DNA of 64,000 bases from assembly GCA_002898535.1 (NCBI GenBank), contig BEHN01000012.1:1-64000 (forward strand). Direction: 5' to 3'. The notes under the pieces are model-generated. The model made no database searches, was not told where the DNA came from, and saw nothing but the letters and a program-made list of their open reading frames with translations. Position numbers and translations under genes: made by a program. This DNA is from a bacterium HR11. GTDB taxonomy: Bacteria > Acidobacteriota > HRBIN11. Shown piece after piece: positions 8,695-17,408 of this stretch. Position 1 is the stretch's first letter. Each line of letters starts with the position of its first letter.

Positions 8695-10629
8695 ATGAGG
8701 CGGTGGGCATGGGAGCCCTCGGCCGAGGTCATCGAGCGAAGCAACGTCTACCGCATGATGCGGAAGTACGGCTTCCGGGACTACGCCGACTTCTGGCGGT
8801 GGTCCGTCGAGGACGTCGCCCGGTTCTGGCAGGTCATGGACCGGGAGCTGGACCTGGCCTGGCAGAGGCCCTACGAGCAGGTCCTGGATACCGCCCAGGG
8901 TTGGGCCTGGGCCCGGTGGTTCATCGGCGGCCGGTTCAATGTGGCGTATAACTGCTTAGACAAGCACGTGGCGGCCGGCCGGGCCTCGAAGATCGCCTTC
9001 ATCTGGGAGGGCGAGGACGGTCGGGCCGAGCGCTGGACTTACGGGGACCTGACCCGCTGGACGCTCCAAGTCAGCCATGCCTTGAAGGACCTCGGCCTCC
9101 GACCCGGCGACCGGGTCGGCCTCTTCCTCCCCATGGTCCCCGAGATCGTGCCCGCCCTGCTGGCCGTCGCCCGCCTGGGGGGCATCGTCGTCCCGATGTT
9201 TTCCGGCTACGGGCCGGACCCCATCGCCGTCCGCCTTCGGGACAGCGAGGCCCGCTTCCTCATCACGGCGGACGGATTTTACCGCCGGGGCCAGGTCGTC
9301 CCCATGAAGGAGACGGCCGACGCCGCCATCGCCATGGCCCCGACGGTCGAGCGGGTCCTGGTCGTCCGCCGGACGGACCAGACGATCCCCTGGGACGCCC
9401 GTCGGGACGTCTGGTGGCACGAGGTCGTCGACTCGGCCCCGGACACGCCCCTGATGGAAGAGACCGAGCCCGAGACGCCCTTCATGCTGATTTACACCTC
9501 CGGCACGACGGGCCGTCCGAAGGCGACCGTCCACGTGCACGCCGGCTTCCCCGTCAAGTCGGCCCAGGACATCTACCACTGCTTCGACCTGCAGGCCGAC
9601 GACGTCCTCTTCTGGCTGACCGACATGGGCTGGATGATGGGCCCCTGGGAAGTCACGGGCGTTCTGATCCTCGGCGGGACGTTCCTGCTCTATGACGGCG
9701 CCCCGGACTATCCGGCACCGGACCGCCTCTGGCAGATCGTAGAACGTCACGGCGTGACGATCCTCGGCATCACGCCGACCTTCATCCGGGCCGTCCGCCG
9801 GCAGGGCGATGAGTGGGTCGAACGGCATCCGATGCCGACCTTGCGGATCCTCGGCTCGACGGGCGAGCCCTGGAACCCCGACCCCTGGATGTGGTGCTTC
9901 GAAAAGGTCGGCCAGCGGCGGTGTCCCATCATCAACTACTCGGGCGGGACGGAGGTCTCCGGCGGGATCCTCGGGTGCGTCCCCATCCGGCCCCTTAAGC
10001 CGTGCGCCTTCCACGGGCCGGTCCTCGGGATGGACGCCGACGTGTGGGACGAAGACGGCCGGCCCGTCACGGGGACCGTCGGTGAACTCGTCGTCAAGAA
10101 GCCGTGGGTCGGGATGACGCGCGGCTTCTGGCGGGACCCCCAGCGGTACGTCGAGACCTACTGGTCCCGATGGCCCGACGTGTGGGTCCACGGGGACCTG
10201 GTCCTGCGGGACGACGAGGGCTTCTGGTTCATCGAGGGTCGGTCCGACGACACCCTGAAGGTCGGCGGCAAGCGCCTGGGCCCGGCCGAGGTCGAGTCCA
10301 TCCTGGTCGCCCACGGGGCCGTCGCCGAGGCGGCCGTCATCGGAGTCCCCGACGAGGTCAAGGGCGAGGCCCTCGTGTGTTTTGCGGTCTTGAAGCCGGG
10401 CCGGGAGCCGTCCGAGGAGCTTCGACAAGAGTTGAAAGATTGGGTCGCCCGGCACCTGGGCAAGGCCTTCACCCCGAAGGACGTCCGGTTCGTCCGGGAC
10501 CTCCCGAAGACCCGCAACGCCAAGGTCATGCGCCGTCTCATCCGGGCCGCCTACCTGGGCCTCCCCCTGGGGGATACGTCGTCCCTCGAAAATCCCCAGG
10601 CCCTCGAAGAGATCGCCCAGGCCCGGTAG
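8695..10629 (+). CDS. AMP-dependent acyl-CoA synthetase, acetyl-CoA synthetase-like
   Basis: 644 aa, ANL superfamily; activates a short carboxylic acid (acetate or similar) to its CoA thioester through an acyl-AMP. Seen: P-loop YTSGTTGRPKATVH (about residue 265), the core motif YSGGTEVSGG, the hinge and A8 region RSDDTLKVGGKRLGPAEVE, and the C-terminal PKTRNAKVMRR whose Lys matches the lysine acetylated in Acs (family usually PKTRSGK). Acetyl-CoA synthetases are about 650 aa, so it is full length. GGAGG precedes ATG 8695. Substrate is not proven by sequence; the Acs type is favoured but propionate or another acid is possible. Confidence 0.85.
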   Translation: MRRWAWEPSAEVIERSNVYRMMRKYGFRDYADFWRWSVEDVARFWQVMDRELDLAWQRPYEQVLDTAQGWAWARWFIGGRFNVAYNCLDKHVAAGRASKIAFIWEGEDGRAERWTYGDLTRWTLQVSHALKDLGLRPGDRVGLFLPMVPEIVPALLAVARLGGIVVPMFSGYGPDPIAVRLRDSEARFLITADGFYRRGQVVPMKETADAAIAMAPTVERVLVVRRTDQTIPWDARRDVWWHEVVDSAPDTPLMEETEPETPFMLIYTSGTTGRPKATVHVHAGFPVKSAQDIYHCFDLQADDVLFWLTDMGWMMGPWEVTGVLILGGTFLLYDGAPDYPAPDRLWQIVERHGVTILGITPTFIRAVRRQGDEWVERHPMPTLRILGSTGEPWNPDPWMWCFEKVGQRRCPIINYSGGTEVSGGILGCVPIRPLKPCAFHGPVLGMDADVWDEDGRPVTGTVGELVVKKPWVGMTRGFWRDPQRYVETYWSRWPDVWVHGDLVLRDDEGFWFIEGRSDDTLKVGGKRLGPAEVESILVAHGAVAEAAVIGVPDEVKGEALVCFAVLKPGREPSEELRQELKDWVARHLGKAFTPKDVRFVRDLPKTRNAKVMRRLIRAAYLGLPLGDTSSLENPQALEEIAQAR

Positions 10630-10774
10630 GAAAAGACTCCAGACCGCCTCGCAGAAATGTAAGGTCCCGATGAGATGAGTCTGTGGGTCATGGCTCATGG
10701 CTCATAGCCCATGCCCCATGCCCCATGAGCCATGAGCTGATGCTACTTACCTCCTTCCGGGTCTGGGGTCTGCT
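10630..10774. repeat. ATGGCTCATGGCC array with opposed arms
   Basis: Between two convergent genes. Units such as GGCTCATGGCTCAT lead into CATGCCCCATGAGCCATGAG, so the two arms can pair. It is placed where a bidirectional terminator would sit, but no clear U-tract is seen. Confidence 0.65.
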
Positions 10775-11608
10775 TTAGAAGACTTCCATCGTCAGGGTCG
10801 CCCAGTAGCTCATCCACTCAACAGTTCGGTCTTCCCAAGGGAGGGGCTCCTTCAGGTGGATCATGTGGATCGTGCGGACGTTCCAACGGCCCGGCCGATT
10901 CAGCGGGATGCGGACCCGGCCCTGAGCGTCCGTCGAGAACACCGCCGCCGGCCCGGCGCCCTCGGCGCCCGCAAAGACCTGAAGCGGACCGATGGGCCGG
11001 CCTTCAAAGAGGACCTGAATCGGGAGGTCGTCTCCCAGATGGGGAACGGCCTGGGGAACGATCTCGATCTTCAGACCGACCGGCTTCGTGATGACCGCTG
11101 CGACGGCCGGTCGCTCGATGTCGCCCTCGGCGGGTCGGACGACGAGCAGGGCCTTGGCGTATTTGGCGTAAAGCTCGTGGGCGGCCCGGTCCAGGAGTCC
11201 CATCCGTCGCCGAAGTTCCAAGATGGCCGGCAGGCCCTCGTGGGTCAGGTATTCGTTGAATTCTTGGGCCGATAGGGCGATAAAGCGGGGCCGCAGTTCC
11301 ATCGTGACCCAATAGGCCCCGGGAGCCTCGAGACGGACCTCGGCGACAGACCGGTCCTGCAGGGCTTCCCATCGGACGTCCGAGACGGGGCCGGCCGGGC
11401 CGATGACCTGCGAGCGTTCGATACGCTCCGGCTGGACGGCGACCTCCGTCTCCGGGAATTCGTTCCCCGTCAGGGCCTCCAACTGGAAGGTGGCTGGCAC
11501 CGTCCCCACCATGTGAGGCTCGCCGACCAGCCACAGGTGATGGGCCCCGGCGACCGTCGCCAGACCCAGCCAGAGAATGAGGCTCATCGGGAGAGGTCGA
11601 CCGCGCAT
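10775..11608 (-). CDS. Exported DUF4198-like protein
   Basis: 277 aa. Signal peptide at residues 1 to about 24 (LILWLGLATVAGAHHLW), with the mature protein starting near AHHLWL, as is common in DUF4198/CbiK-NikM-like periplasmic proteins linked to metal uptake. The rest reads as beta-rich segments: an N-terminal immunoglobulin-like half, and a C-terminal half with LPIQVLFEGRPIGPLQV and the tail WATLTMEVF. ATG 11608 has GGAGG upstream. No transporter is adjacent, so the metal link is only by family. Convergent with the synthetase gene. The upstream gap holds repeat arrays. Confidence 0.6.
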   Translation of the reverse strand: MRGRPLPMSLILWLGLATVAGAHHLWLVGEPHMVGTVPATFQLEALTGNEFPETEVAVQPERIERSQVIGPAGPVSDVRWEALQDRSVAEVRLEAPGAYWVTMELRPRFIALSAQEFNEYLTHEGLPAILELRRRMGLLDRAAHELYAKYAKALLVVRPAEGDIERPAVAAVITKPVGLKIEIVPQAVPHLGDDLPIQVLFEGRPIGPLQVFAGAEGAGPAAVFSTDAQGRVRIPLNRPGRWNVRTIHMIHLKEPLPWEDRTVEWMSYWATLTMEVF

Positions 11609-11634
11609 GAGGTCCCTCCGGCCATGTCCTTGCG

Positions 11635-11785
11635 AGCAGGTGGGCAGATGGGCAGGTCGGCAGATAGGCCGCCGAGGCCTCAAGAAGCGAACGGCGAATA
11701 GCGAACTGCGTCCTAAATCTCGCATCTCGTATTCCGCGTCCCTTTGCGCCTGCCCTATGCTCTTGGCCCTTTCTCGCATCCCGTC
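11635..11785. repeat. GGCAGATGGGCAG and GCGAACGGCGAATAG arrays
   Basis: Gap between coaBC and the DUF4198 gene. GCAGGTGGGCAGATGGGCAGG units lie at 11635-11675, a GCGAATAGCG array at 11685-11712, and opposed CTATCTGCCGGCC units at 11788-11805 that run into the coaBC stop. Confidence 0.65.
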
Positions 11786-13006
11786 CTATCTGCCGGCCTG
11801 CCCACCGACCGACGGGCCTCTCACAACCTCCAGCCATCGGTCCCACAGCCAGTGGGCGATCCACAGCTTGGAGGCCAGGGGCGACTCCCACCGCCGTCGG
11901 TCCCGGGACCAGAGGACGACCTGATTCGTGTCGGCCTGAAAGCCCCGGCCGGGTTGATCGACGACGTTCAGGACGATGAAGTCCAGGTTCTTTTGGTCCA
12001 GCTTCTGCAGGGCGTGTTCCTCGGCGTCTTCAGTCTCGGCGGCGAATCCGATAAGGACTTGGCCCGGCCGCTTTCGTCGCCCCAGGGTTGCCAGGATGTC
12101 GACGGTCGGTTCGAGGCGGACGGTCCAGGGGCCGCCGGCCTTTTTCCGTTTGTAGGGCAGGACTTCGCTCGGACGATAGTCGGCCACGGCGGCCGCCTTG
12201 ACGACCCAGTCGGCCCGGTCGGCATGGGCGAGGACGACGTCGGCCATCTCCTGGGCCGTCCGGACCGAATAGAATTCCATCGCCGGATGGGGAATCAAAT
12301 GGACGGGGCCGGCGACCAAGATGACATGAGCGCCCCGCTGGAGGGCCGCCTCGGCGATGGCAAAACCCATCTTGCCCGAGGACGGATTCGAGATGAATCG
12401 GACGGCGTCTAAGGGCTCCTGCGTCGGCCCGGCCGTGACCAGGACGGTCTGGCCTTCGAGGGCCCGCCGCCGGTCCAGGTAAGTCCGGACGACCTCGGCA
12501 AGCTCGGCCGGCTCGACGAGACGGCCCATCCCGACGTCGCCCTCGGCCTGGGGTCCCTCGACGGGGCCGACGATGACAAAGCCCCGCTCTTCCAGGAGCC
12601 GCACGTTCTGCTGAGTCGCCGGATTCCGCCACATGTGGACGTTCATGGCCGGGGCGACGACGACTCGACCGTCATAGGCGAGGACCGTCGACGTCAGCAG
12701 GTCGTCGGCCATCCCGTGGGCGATCCGGGCCAGCAGGTGGGCCGTCGCCGGAGCCAGGACGATGAGGTCGGCTTCCCGGGCAAGGGCCGTGTGCAGGATC
12801 TGGTGATCGGGCGTCATGACCTCGTGGGCCCGATACACGGGGGCGTGGGTCAGGGCCTCGATGAGGAGGGGTCGGATGAAGTCCTCGGCCCGGGCCGACA
12901 GGACGGCGACGACCCGGACGGCCCCGTTCTTGGTCAGGAGTCGGATGGCTTCGACGGCCTTGTAGATGGCGATGGAGCTACTCAGGCCCCAGACGACCGT
13001 CGGCAT
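11786..13006 (-). CDS. coaBC: Bifunctional phosphopantothenoylcysteine decarboxylase/phosphopantothenate-cysteine ligase
   Basis: 406 aa; two consecutive steps of coenzyme A synthesis. N-terminal CoaC flavoprotein domain (1 to about 180) with HQILHTALA (active His region) and PAMNVHMW. C-terminal CoaB domain begins [17 protein letters not shown], contains [10 protein letters not shown] and AAAVADYRP, and ends with GFAAETED and VVDQPGRGF. Odd: the CoaC loop that in E. coli Dfp carries the catalytic Cys (ACGD) reads AEGDVGMGR, with Glu in that place. The last residues (about GGQAGR) and the stop are encoded by a GGCAGATAG-type array. The gene lies 4 bp after rpoZ, a common pairing in bacteria. 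Confidence 0.92.
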   Translation of the reverse strand: MPTVVWGLSSSIAIYKAVEAIRLLTKNGAVRVVAVLSARAEDFIRPLLIEALTHAPVYRAHEVMTPDHQILHTALAREADLIVLAPATAHLLARIAHGMADDLLTSTVLAYDGRVVVAPAMNVHMWRNPATQQNVRLLEERGFVIVGPVEGPQAEGDVGMGRLVEPAELAEVVRTYLDRRRALEGQTVLVTAGPTQEPLDAVRFISNPSSGKMGFAIAEAALQRGAHVILVAGPVHLIPHPAMEFYSVRTAQEMADVVLAHADRADWVVKAAAVADYRPSEVLPYKRKKAGGPWTVRLEPTVDILATLGRRKRPGQVLIGFAAETEDAEEHALQKLDQKNLDFIVLNVVDQPGRGFQADTNQVVLWSRDRRRWESPLASKLWIAHWLWDRWLEVVRGPSVGGQAGR

Positions 13007-13010
13007 GACG

Positions 13011-13256
13011 TCACATGAAGGAAACGTTCATGGACTGTTCTTTCATGATGGGCCGCGGCAGGCTCGGGGGCGTCTCGTAGCGGACCTTCCCGGCCAAGAC
13101 TTCCCGCATGGCCAGGACCGTCGGCTTCTCATCCGGCGTGAGGGGCTTGACCCGGGGCCGGGCCCCCCGATAGAGCTGGTCGACCCGCTGGGCGGCCAGC
13201 GTGATGAACATGTACATGTTCTCGACATCTTCGTAAAAGACGTGTAGACTCTCCAT
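13011..13256 (-). CDS. rpoZ: RNA polymerase omega subunit
   Basis: 81 aa. Helps fold and assemble the beta-prime subunit of RNA polymerase. The pattern MYMFITLAAQRVDQL (about 14-28), followed by PRVKPLTPDEKPTVLAMREVLAGKVRYE, matches the omega core with its conserved hydrophobic helix and Ala-Glu/Lys region. GGAGGGG precedes the ATG. The position directly before coaBC is the usual bacterial order. Its start overlaps the upstream region of the divergent gene at 13288, so the promoters are likely shared or back to back. Confidence 0.85.
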   Translation of the reverse strand: MESLHVFYEDVENMYMFITLAAQRVDQLYRGARPRVKPLTPDEKPTVLAMREVLAGKVRYETPPSLPRPIMKEQSMNVSFM

Positions 13257-13287
13257 GAGACCCCTCCGGAAATTTGGAGAAGCGGGG

Positions 13288-14169
13288 ATGCTTAATATGT
13301 TACGTATCCTCCGGACCTTCGGCAATCCCGGCCTGGCCAAGCTCCTCCCGGCTTTGAAAAGGTCCATCCTTGCAAGGATAATCCCACCTCATCTCCGAAT
13401 CCGCCGTCGGAGATGCGCCGCACTGCCTCACGGCCTCACGGCCCTCCTGCCTTATGGCCTGATGGCCTTCCTGCCTATTCCTCTGACCCTCGGACACCCG
13501 CAGGCCCCCTTCGTCCTCCAGAGCACGGTCATGCTCTTTGAGTTCGACGCCGAGGACCAGTGGCGCCCGATGTGGGTGACCGTCAGCGGGACTTGGCAGA
13601 CGGTCGCCGACCCGACGGCTCCGTCGCCGCCCTACGTCCTGACCCAGACGGCCCGCTACCTGGACTTCCCCAAGATTTACCTCGACCAAGGCGAGTTCTA
13701 CGACTTCCAGGCCGAGGTCGCCTTAAAGATCCTGCCCCTCGACCAAGAGACCCAGCCCCGGCCGGGTCGTTCGGTCTTCGAGATCGGACCCGAAGAGGTC
13801 CCGGAAGTCGCCTATCCGGCCGACTATGCGGCGGGCCTCCTGCTTCGCTACCGGGGACCCTTCTCCTTCGTCGCCGCCGTCCTGGACGCCCGGACGCAGG
13901 CCGTCTATCTGTTTCGGATGAGCACGGCCGGCGTGAAGGTCCTGGGCCGTCAAGCCGTCCCCGTCCAGTTGAATCGATGGTACCATCTGCGGGCCGTGTG
14001 CTACCTCGACCAGGTCCACTTATTCGTGGACGGCCAGCCCGTCCTGAGCCGGGAGGAGCGGAGCCTGACGGGCGGTCGGGCGGGCCTCCTCACGGTCGGG
14101 ACGACTCGCGCGCACTTGGACGACTTTCGGGTCTCGACCGAGCAGGTCCGGGAAGCAGGGCGGGATTGA
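13288..14169 (+). CDS. Exported concanavalin/LamG-like protein of unknown function
   Basis: 293 aa. ATG 13288 is chosen because GGAGAAGCGGGG lies just upstream; an in-frame ATG at 13255 is less likely. A long basic N terminus (RIRRRR) precedes a hydrophobic stretch at about residues 50-75 (GLTALLPYGLMAFLPIPL), a probable signal or anchor. That stretch is encoded by a CTCACGGCCTTATGGCC-type array. The mature part has the rhythm of a laminin-G/DUF1080-type jelly roll: DFQAEVALKI, AAGLLLRYRGPFSFVAAVLD, NRWYHLRAVCYLDQVHLFVDG and AHLDDF. Such domains bind sugars or decorate secreted enzymes; no catalytic motif is seen. Confidence 0.65.
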   Translation: MLNMLRILRTFGNPGLAKLLPALKRSILARIIPPHLRIRRRRCAALPHGLTALLPYGLMAFLPIPLTLGHPQAPFVLQSTVMLFEFDAEDQWRPMWVTVSGTWQTVADPTAPSPPYVLTQTARYLDFPKIYLDQGEFYDFQAEVALKILPLDQETQPRPGRSVFEIGPEEVPEVAYPADYAAGLLLRYRGPFSFVAAVLDARTQAVYLFRMSTAGVKVLGRQAVPVQLNRWYHLRAVCYLDQVHLFVDGQPVLSREERSLTGGRAGLLTVGTTRAHLDDFRVSTEQVREAGRD

Positions 14170-14537
14170 CGGCAGTCCGGGAATCCGGCAGTTCGGGGAT
14201 CCGGGAGTCCGGGAATTCGAGCCTGTTTCAAAACTCACCGCCGAGGCGCAGAGGACGCAGAGGATGAGAGCTTTTCTTCGATTTTTCTCTGCGTCCTCGG
14301 CGTCTCGGCGGTGGAATGGAGTTTTTGAAATACACTCTCGGCAGTTCGGGGATCCGGGAATTCGGGAATCCGGGAGTCCGGCAATCCGGGCAATTCGGGC
14401 AGTCCGGGGATTCGGCCGGGGCCAGATATACCGCTTGGACGGTAGGTCAGGGTGATCTCGCCGCCCCCTCTACCATTTATATTTATGCCGAACCGCCGGA
14501 TTCCCGAACTCCCGGACTGCCGGACTGCCCGATAGAC
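14170..14537. repeat. Array block with a partial copy of the 266-bp element
   Basis: TTCGGGAA/CAGTCCGGG-type arrays at about 14170-14230 and 14340-14410, and opposed units CCCGAACTCCCGGACTGCC at 14495-14530. Between them (about 14225-14345) is a diverged partial copy of the 266-bp element. Its core is a hairpin with arms 14236-14264 and 14286-14313 of the GAGGCGCAGAGGACGCAGAG type. No gene seen. Confidence 0.7.
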
Positions 14538-15107
14538 TCACTCCTCTGGGCTCAACCAAGTCTGGACGAGGCGCTCCGCTTGGTCCATGAGGCCCCGCAG
14601 AGCGGCCCACCTGAGGGGCGCGGGCGGAGCGGCGACGTTCTCCAGACACAGCTTGAACGACCACCACAGGGCAAACACGACGGGCCGCCATGCGTCCAGA
14701 CGGCCGGCCCATTGGGCGACCTCGACCATCGTGTTGTCGAGCTCGTCGCTCAGACGCTGAACCCAGCGGTCGATGTCCCGTTGATGAAGGATGCGGCGGG
14801 GATACATCCGGTGGACCTGTTCGTAGATGGCCGTCTGGCCGTCTCGCAGGAGGGCGTCGATTTCCGGGGCTTCCGACGCTTCCCCGGTCGGAGACGGCGG
14901 GGCCGCGCCGGACCGGAGGGCCGCATACAGGCGCTCCCCGATGGCCTGAATCCGGTCCGGCTCCAGCTCCTCGCGCAAGATATCGTCCATGTAGAGGGTC
15001 TCCATCCAGTGGTAGAACAGGACGGCGGCGATGAGGCCGGGGTCCATCCCGTCCTGCATGTACTGGAGGACCCGCCGTTGCCACCACGCCAGGCGGTCTC
15101 GGTCCAT
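14538..15107 (-). CDS. Hypothetical protein
   Basis: 189 aa, not recognised. Soluble and mostly helical by composition, with many Trp and Arg residues and no signal peptide. The N terminus reads MDRDRLAWWQRRVLQYMQDG. The middle has a short Pro/Ser/Glu linker (about 70-82) between two helical halves. The second half contains ILHQRDIDRWVQRLSDELDNT and ends with LVQTWLSPEE. GAGGTGACCCG precedes the ATG, a good ribosome binding site. It stands 73 bp downstream of the Uma2 gene, so the two may be transcribed together. Confidence 0.6.
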   Translation of the reverse strand: MDRDRLAWWQRRVLQYMQDGMDPGLIAAVLFYHWMETLYMDDILREELEPDRIQAIGERLYAALRSGAAPPSPTGEASEAPEIDALLRDGQTAIYEQVHRMYPRRILHQRDIDRWVQRLSDELDNTMVEVAQWAGRLDAWRPVVFALWWSFKLCLENVAAPPAPLRWAALRGLMDQAERLVQTWLSPEE

Positions 15108-15187
15108 CGGGTCACCTCAGGGCGTCACGCGTGACGCCGTGATGAAGGGCCTCATGGAGCGCACAGCGACCGGTCGGGGTCCGGCGG

Positions 15188-15805
15188 TCACGGCCGGAGG
15201 CGGCGGACCAGGCGACGGGCCGTCGCGGCGGCTGGAGGCGGCGTCTGACTGACCCAGGCCGGATTCAATCGGAAACCGACCAGCTCGACGGAGTGGAGCC
15301 ACCCCCGGCGGTCCGGCCGGATCGGATGGTACCGCCCGTCCGTCCCCAGGTGGCAGGCCTCGACCTGACCCCGGTCGGGGTCGACCAGCCAGTACTCGGC
15401 GACACCGGCCGCCTCGTACTCGACGAACTTTTCGCCCCGGTCCCGCCCGATGCTGTCGGACGATGCGACCTCAACGACCAGGTCGGCCGGTCCGTCGAGG
15501 TAATGATCCCGAAGCCGGTCCAGGTGCTCTTTACGGACGAACAAGATGTCTGGTTCGCGACCGCTGGGCCGGGTCGGCAGGCGCATCAGGAAAGGGGCCG
15601 TGAGGACGATGCCGGCGTCCGTCGCTTCAGCGATGGCATCCATGATAATCGTGAGGAATTTGGCGAACCTTTGATGGGGTAGCGACGCCGGTGAAAGCAT
15701 GATGACCTCTCCGTCGACCCATTCGGCCCAGGTATCCTCGTCGAGCCAGTCGAGGAATTCCTCGAAGGTCATCCGGCCGACGGTCTTTTCGACCGGCACG
15801 CTCAT
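15188..15805 (-). CDS. Uma2-family (DUF820) putative PD-(D/E)XK nuclease
   Basis: 205 aa. Uma2/DUF820 proteins have a PD-(D/E)XK fold and occur in large paralogous sets; their role is not established. Seen: the N-terminal MTFEEFLDWLDEDTWAEWVDGEVIML, the catalytic-type block REPDILFV (Asp) and PADLVVEVASSDS (Glu), then KFVEYEAAGVAEYWLVDP, the family signature. ATG 15805 is preceded by GGAGGTACCG, which favours it over the in-frame ATG at 15817. No transposase or partner is adjacent. Confidence 0.85.
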   Translation of the reverse strand: MSVPVEKTVGRMTFEEFLDWLDEDTWAEWVDGEVIMLSPASLPHQRFAKFLTIIMDAIAEATDAGIVLTAPFLMRLPTRPSGREPDILFVRKEHLDRLRDHYLDGPADLVVEVASSDSIGRDRGEKFVEYEAAGVAEYWLVDPDRGQVEACHLGTDGRYHPIRPDRRGWLHSVELVGFRLNPAWVSQTPPPAAATARRLVRRLRP

Positions 15806-16172
15806 CGGTACCTCCATGAAAAGGGGAGCCCGGCTTTCAGGTCCCAGGTATCAGGGAAGGGGCCCCAGACCATGCCCGACCCGGGAAGCCGCGTCTCTTT
15901 GTCATGGGATAGGTCTGAGTCTTACAGGGCATAGCCTGGCAGGGCCGTTCGGCCCGTGGAAATCCGGACGGATTCAGCCCCTCTGACCCACCGGGAAAGA
16001 CGACTTTCAGGCATTGGACCGACGGGCCGATAGAGCCCTTCGCTCATGGCTCCTATCAGCTCATGGGCCATGAGCTATGACCTATGGGCCACGAGCGCAT
16101 CTCCCTGGCACCCGGCACCCGGGGCCTTACAATGATACGATGGGTTGAGCCTCTTTTCCAGGGTCTGATCCC
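15806..16172. repeat. Gap with GGTCCCAGGTATC and ATGAGCTATG arrays
   Basis: Divergent region. A CAGGTCCCAGGTATCAGGG array lies at about 15835-15860, opposed CATGGCTCC/CATGGGCCATGAGC arms at 16040-16090, and GGCACCCGGCACCCGG at about 16108-16125. The stretch 15865-16035 shows no recognisable feature. Confidence 0.55.
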
Positions 16173-16892
16173 ATGCGGGTCATCGCCCATCGGGGTTTTT
16201 CGGGACGATACGCGGAAAACACGGAGCCGGCTTTCCGAGCCGCCCTGGCCGTCGGGGCCGACGCCGTCGAGTGCGACGTCCAGTGCACGGCCGACGGCGT
16301 GTGGGTCCTCTTCCATGACCGGTCTCTCCGACGGAAGGTGGGGCTTTCAGGCCGGGTCCCCGACCGCCGGTGGGACGACCTGCGGGGCCGACTCGTCCGG
16401 GTCCGGCGACGGACCCCGGCACCCCTGATGACCCTGACGGACCTGGCCGAGCGCCTGCCGCCGACGGAGGTCTTCGTCGAAGTCAAAGTCCTCCCGGGCC
16501 GGCCTTACGACCGGTCTCAAATAGAGGGACTGGTTCGCATCTTGGCGGAGCATCCCGAGCACGCGTGGCGGGTCATCACGGCCGACCGCCCCACGCTGGA
16601 CCGCCTGCGTCAGGTTGCGCCGGACGTCCCCCGGGGCCTCGTGGTGTTCCCGTGGTCGGAGGCCGAGGAGGTAGACCGGCCGGGCGATTGGGAGTATCTT
16701 TTCATCCACCGTCGGCTCTACCGATGGGTCCGCCGCCGGCTCCCGGCCTGGGTCCGGGCGGGCCGGCGGGTCGTCTGCTACACGGTCAACCGGCCGTCCG
16801 AGCTGAAGCGCTATCGGACCGATGGTCTGTACGGCATCGAGACCGACTGGCCGGACCGATTCCAGACGGGCGGCGGGATGCAAGACGCCTGA
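16173..16892 (+). CDS. Glycerophosphodiester phosphodiesterase family protein
   Basis: 239 aa; hydrolyses glycerophosphodiesters to glycerol 3-phosphate and an alcohol. Metal and catalytic residues are seen as MRVIAHRGFSGRYAENT (His-Arg, Glu-Asn) and VECDVQCTADGVWVLFHD (Glu, Asp, His), then FVEVKV (second Glu). The C-terminal segment VVCYTVNRPSEL and GLYGIETDWPDRF matches the GDPD end. No signal peptide, so cytosolic. The length is usual for short bacterial GDPDs. Confidence 0.88.
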   Translation: MRVIAHRGFSGRYAENTEPAFRAALAVGADAVECDVQCTADGVWVLFHDRSLRRKVGLSGRVPDRRWDDLRGRLVRVRRRTPAPLMTLTDLAERLPPTEVFVEVKVLPGRPYDRSQIEGLVRILAEHPEHAWRVITADRPTLDRLRQVAPDVPRGLVVFPWSEAEEVDRPGDWEYLFIHRRLYRWVRRRLPAWVRAGRRVVCYTVNRPSELKRYRTDGLYGIETDWPDRFQTGGGMQDA

Positions 16893-16979
16893 GACCGGGG
16901 TCTCCTGCGATGCAGGATGGGCTTTACGCAAGCGCCCTGATCGCCTTGTCGTCCCGACGTCCCCAAGGGGGGCAGGCGT

Positions 16980-17408
16980 ATGCAACTTTCGGCTGACCGC
17001 ATCGGCATGGTCGTCTCGACCGTTTGCGCCGTGCACTGCGCGATCGGACCCGCCGTGTTCTTACTCCTGCCTTGGGTCGAGGCCTACCGAACCGGTTGGA
17101 CCGAGGGTCTCGAGCGGGTCCTCATCGGCCTGGCCGTCGGCCTCGCCGCCGTGGCCTTCGGAATCGGCTACCGGACGCACCGGGACGTCCGGGTCGGCCT
17201 CTGGTTCCTGGCCGGCTTCTTGCTGATCGGCTTAGGCCACGGGTATCTGGGCGCTTCCGGTCGGGCCGTCGAGTCGGCGACGGTCATCGCCGGGGCCGCC
17301 TGTCTCATTCGGGGCCACGTTCGGAACCAGCGTCTGTGCCGATGCGCCGGATGTCCGTCTTGTGAGGTCCGGCCGGACGCCCCGACCGACCCGAGGTCCC
17401 GACGTTAA
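16980..17408 (+). CDS. MerC-domain membrane protein
   Basis: 142 aa, integral membrane protein with four predicted helices. The first helix carries CAVHCAIGP (Cys at about residues 16 and 20), the paired-Cys signature of MerC mercury uptake proteins. The C-terminal cytosolic tail is Cys-rich: RLCRCAGCPSCEV. AAGGGGGGC precedes the ATG. No merR, merA or other resistance gene is nearby, so a mercury role is by family only. MerC-domain proteins without mer operons are common and uncharacterised. The 88-bp gap after the GDPD gene may allow co-transcription. Confidence 0.8.
   Translation: MQLSADRIGMVVSTVCAVHCAIGPAVFLLLPWVEAYRTGWTEGLERVLIGLAVGLAAVAFGIGYRTHRDVRVGLWFLAGFLLIGLGHGYLGASGRAVESATVIAGAACLIRGHVRNQRLCRCAGCPSCEVRPDAPTDPRSRR

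Noticed and set aside
8956-10698. Minus-strand frame of 580 codons opposite the acyl-CoA synthetase
   Set aside because: Antisense shadow; the synthetase on the plus strand shows all family motifs.
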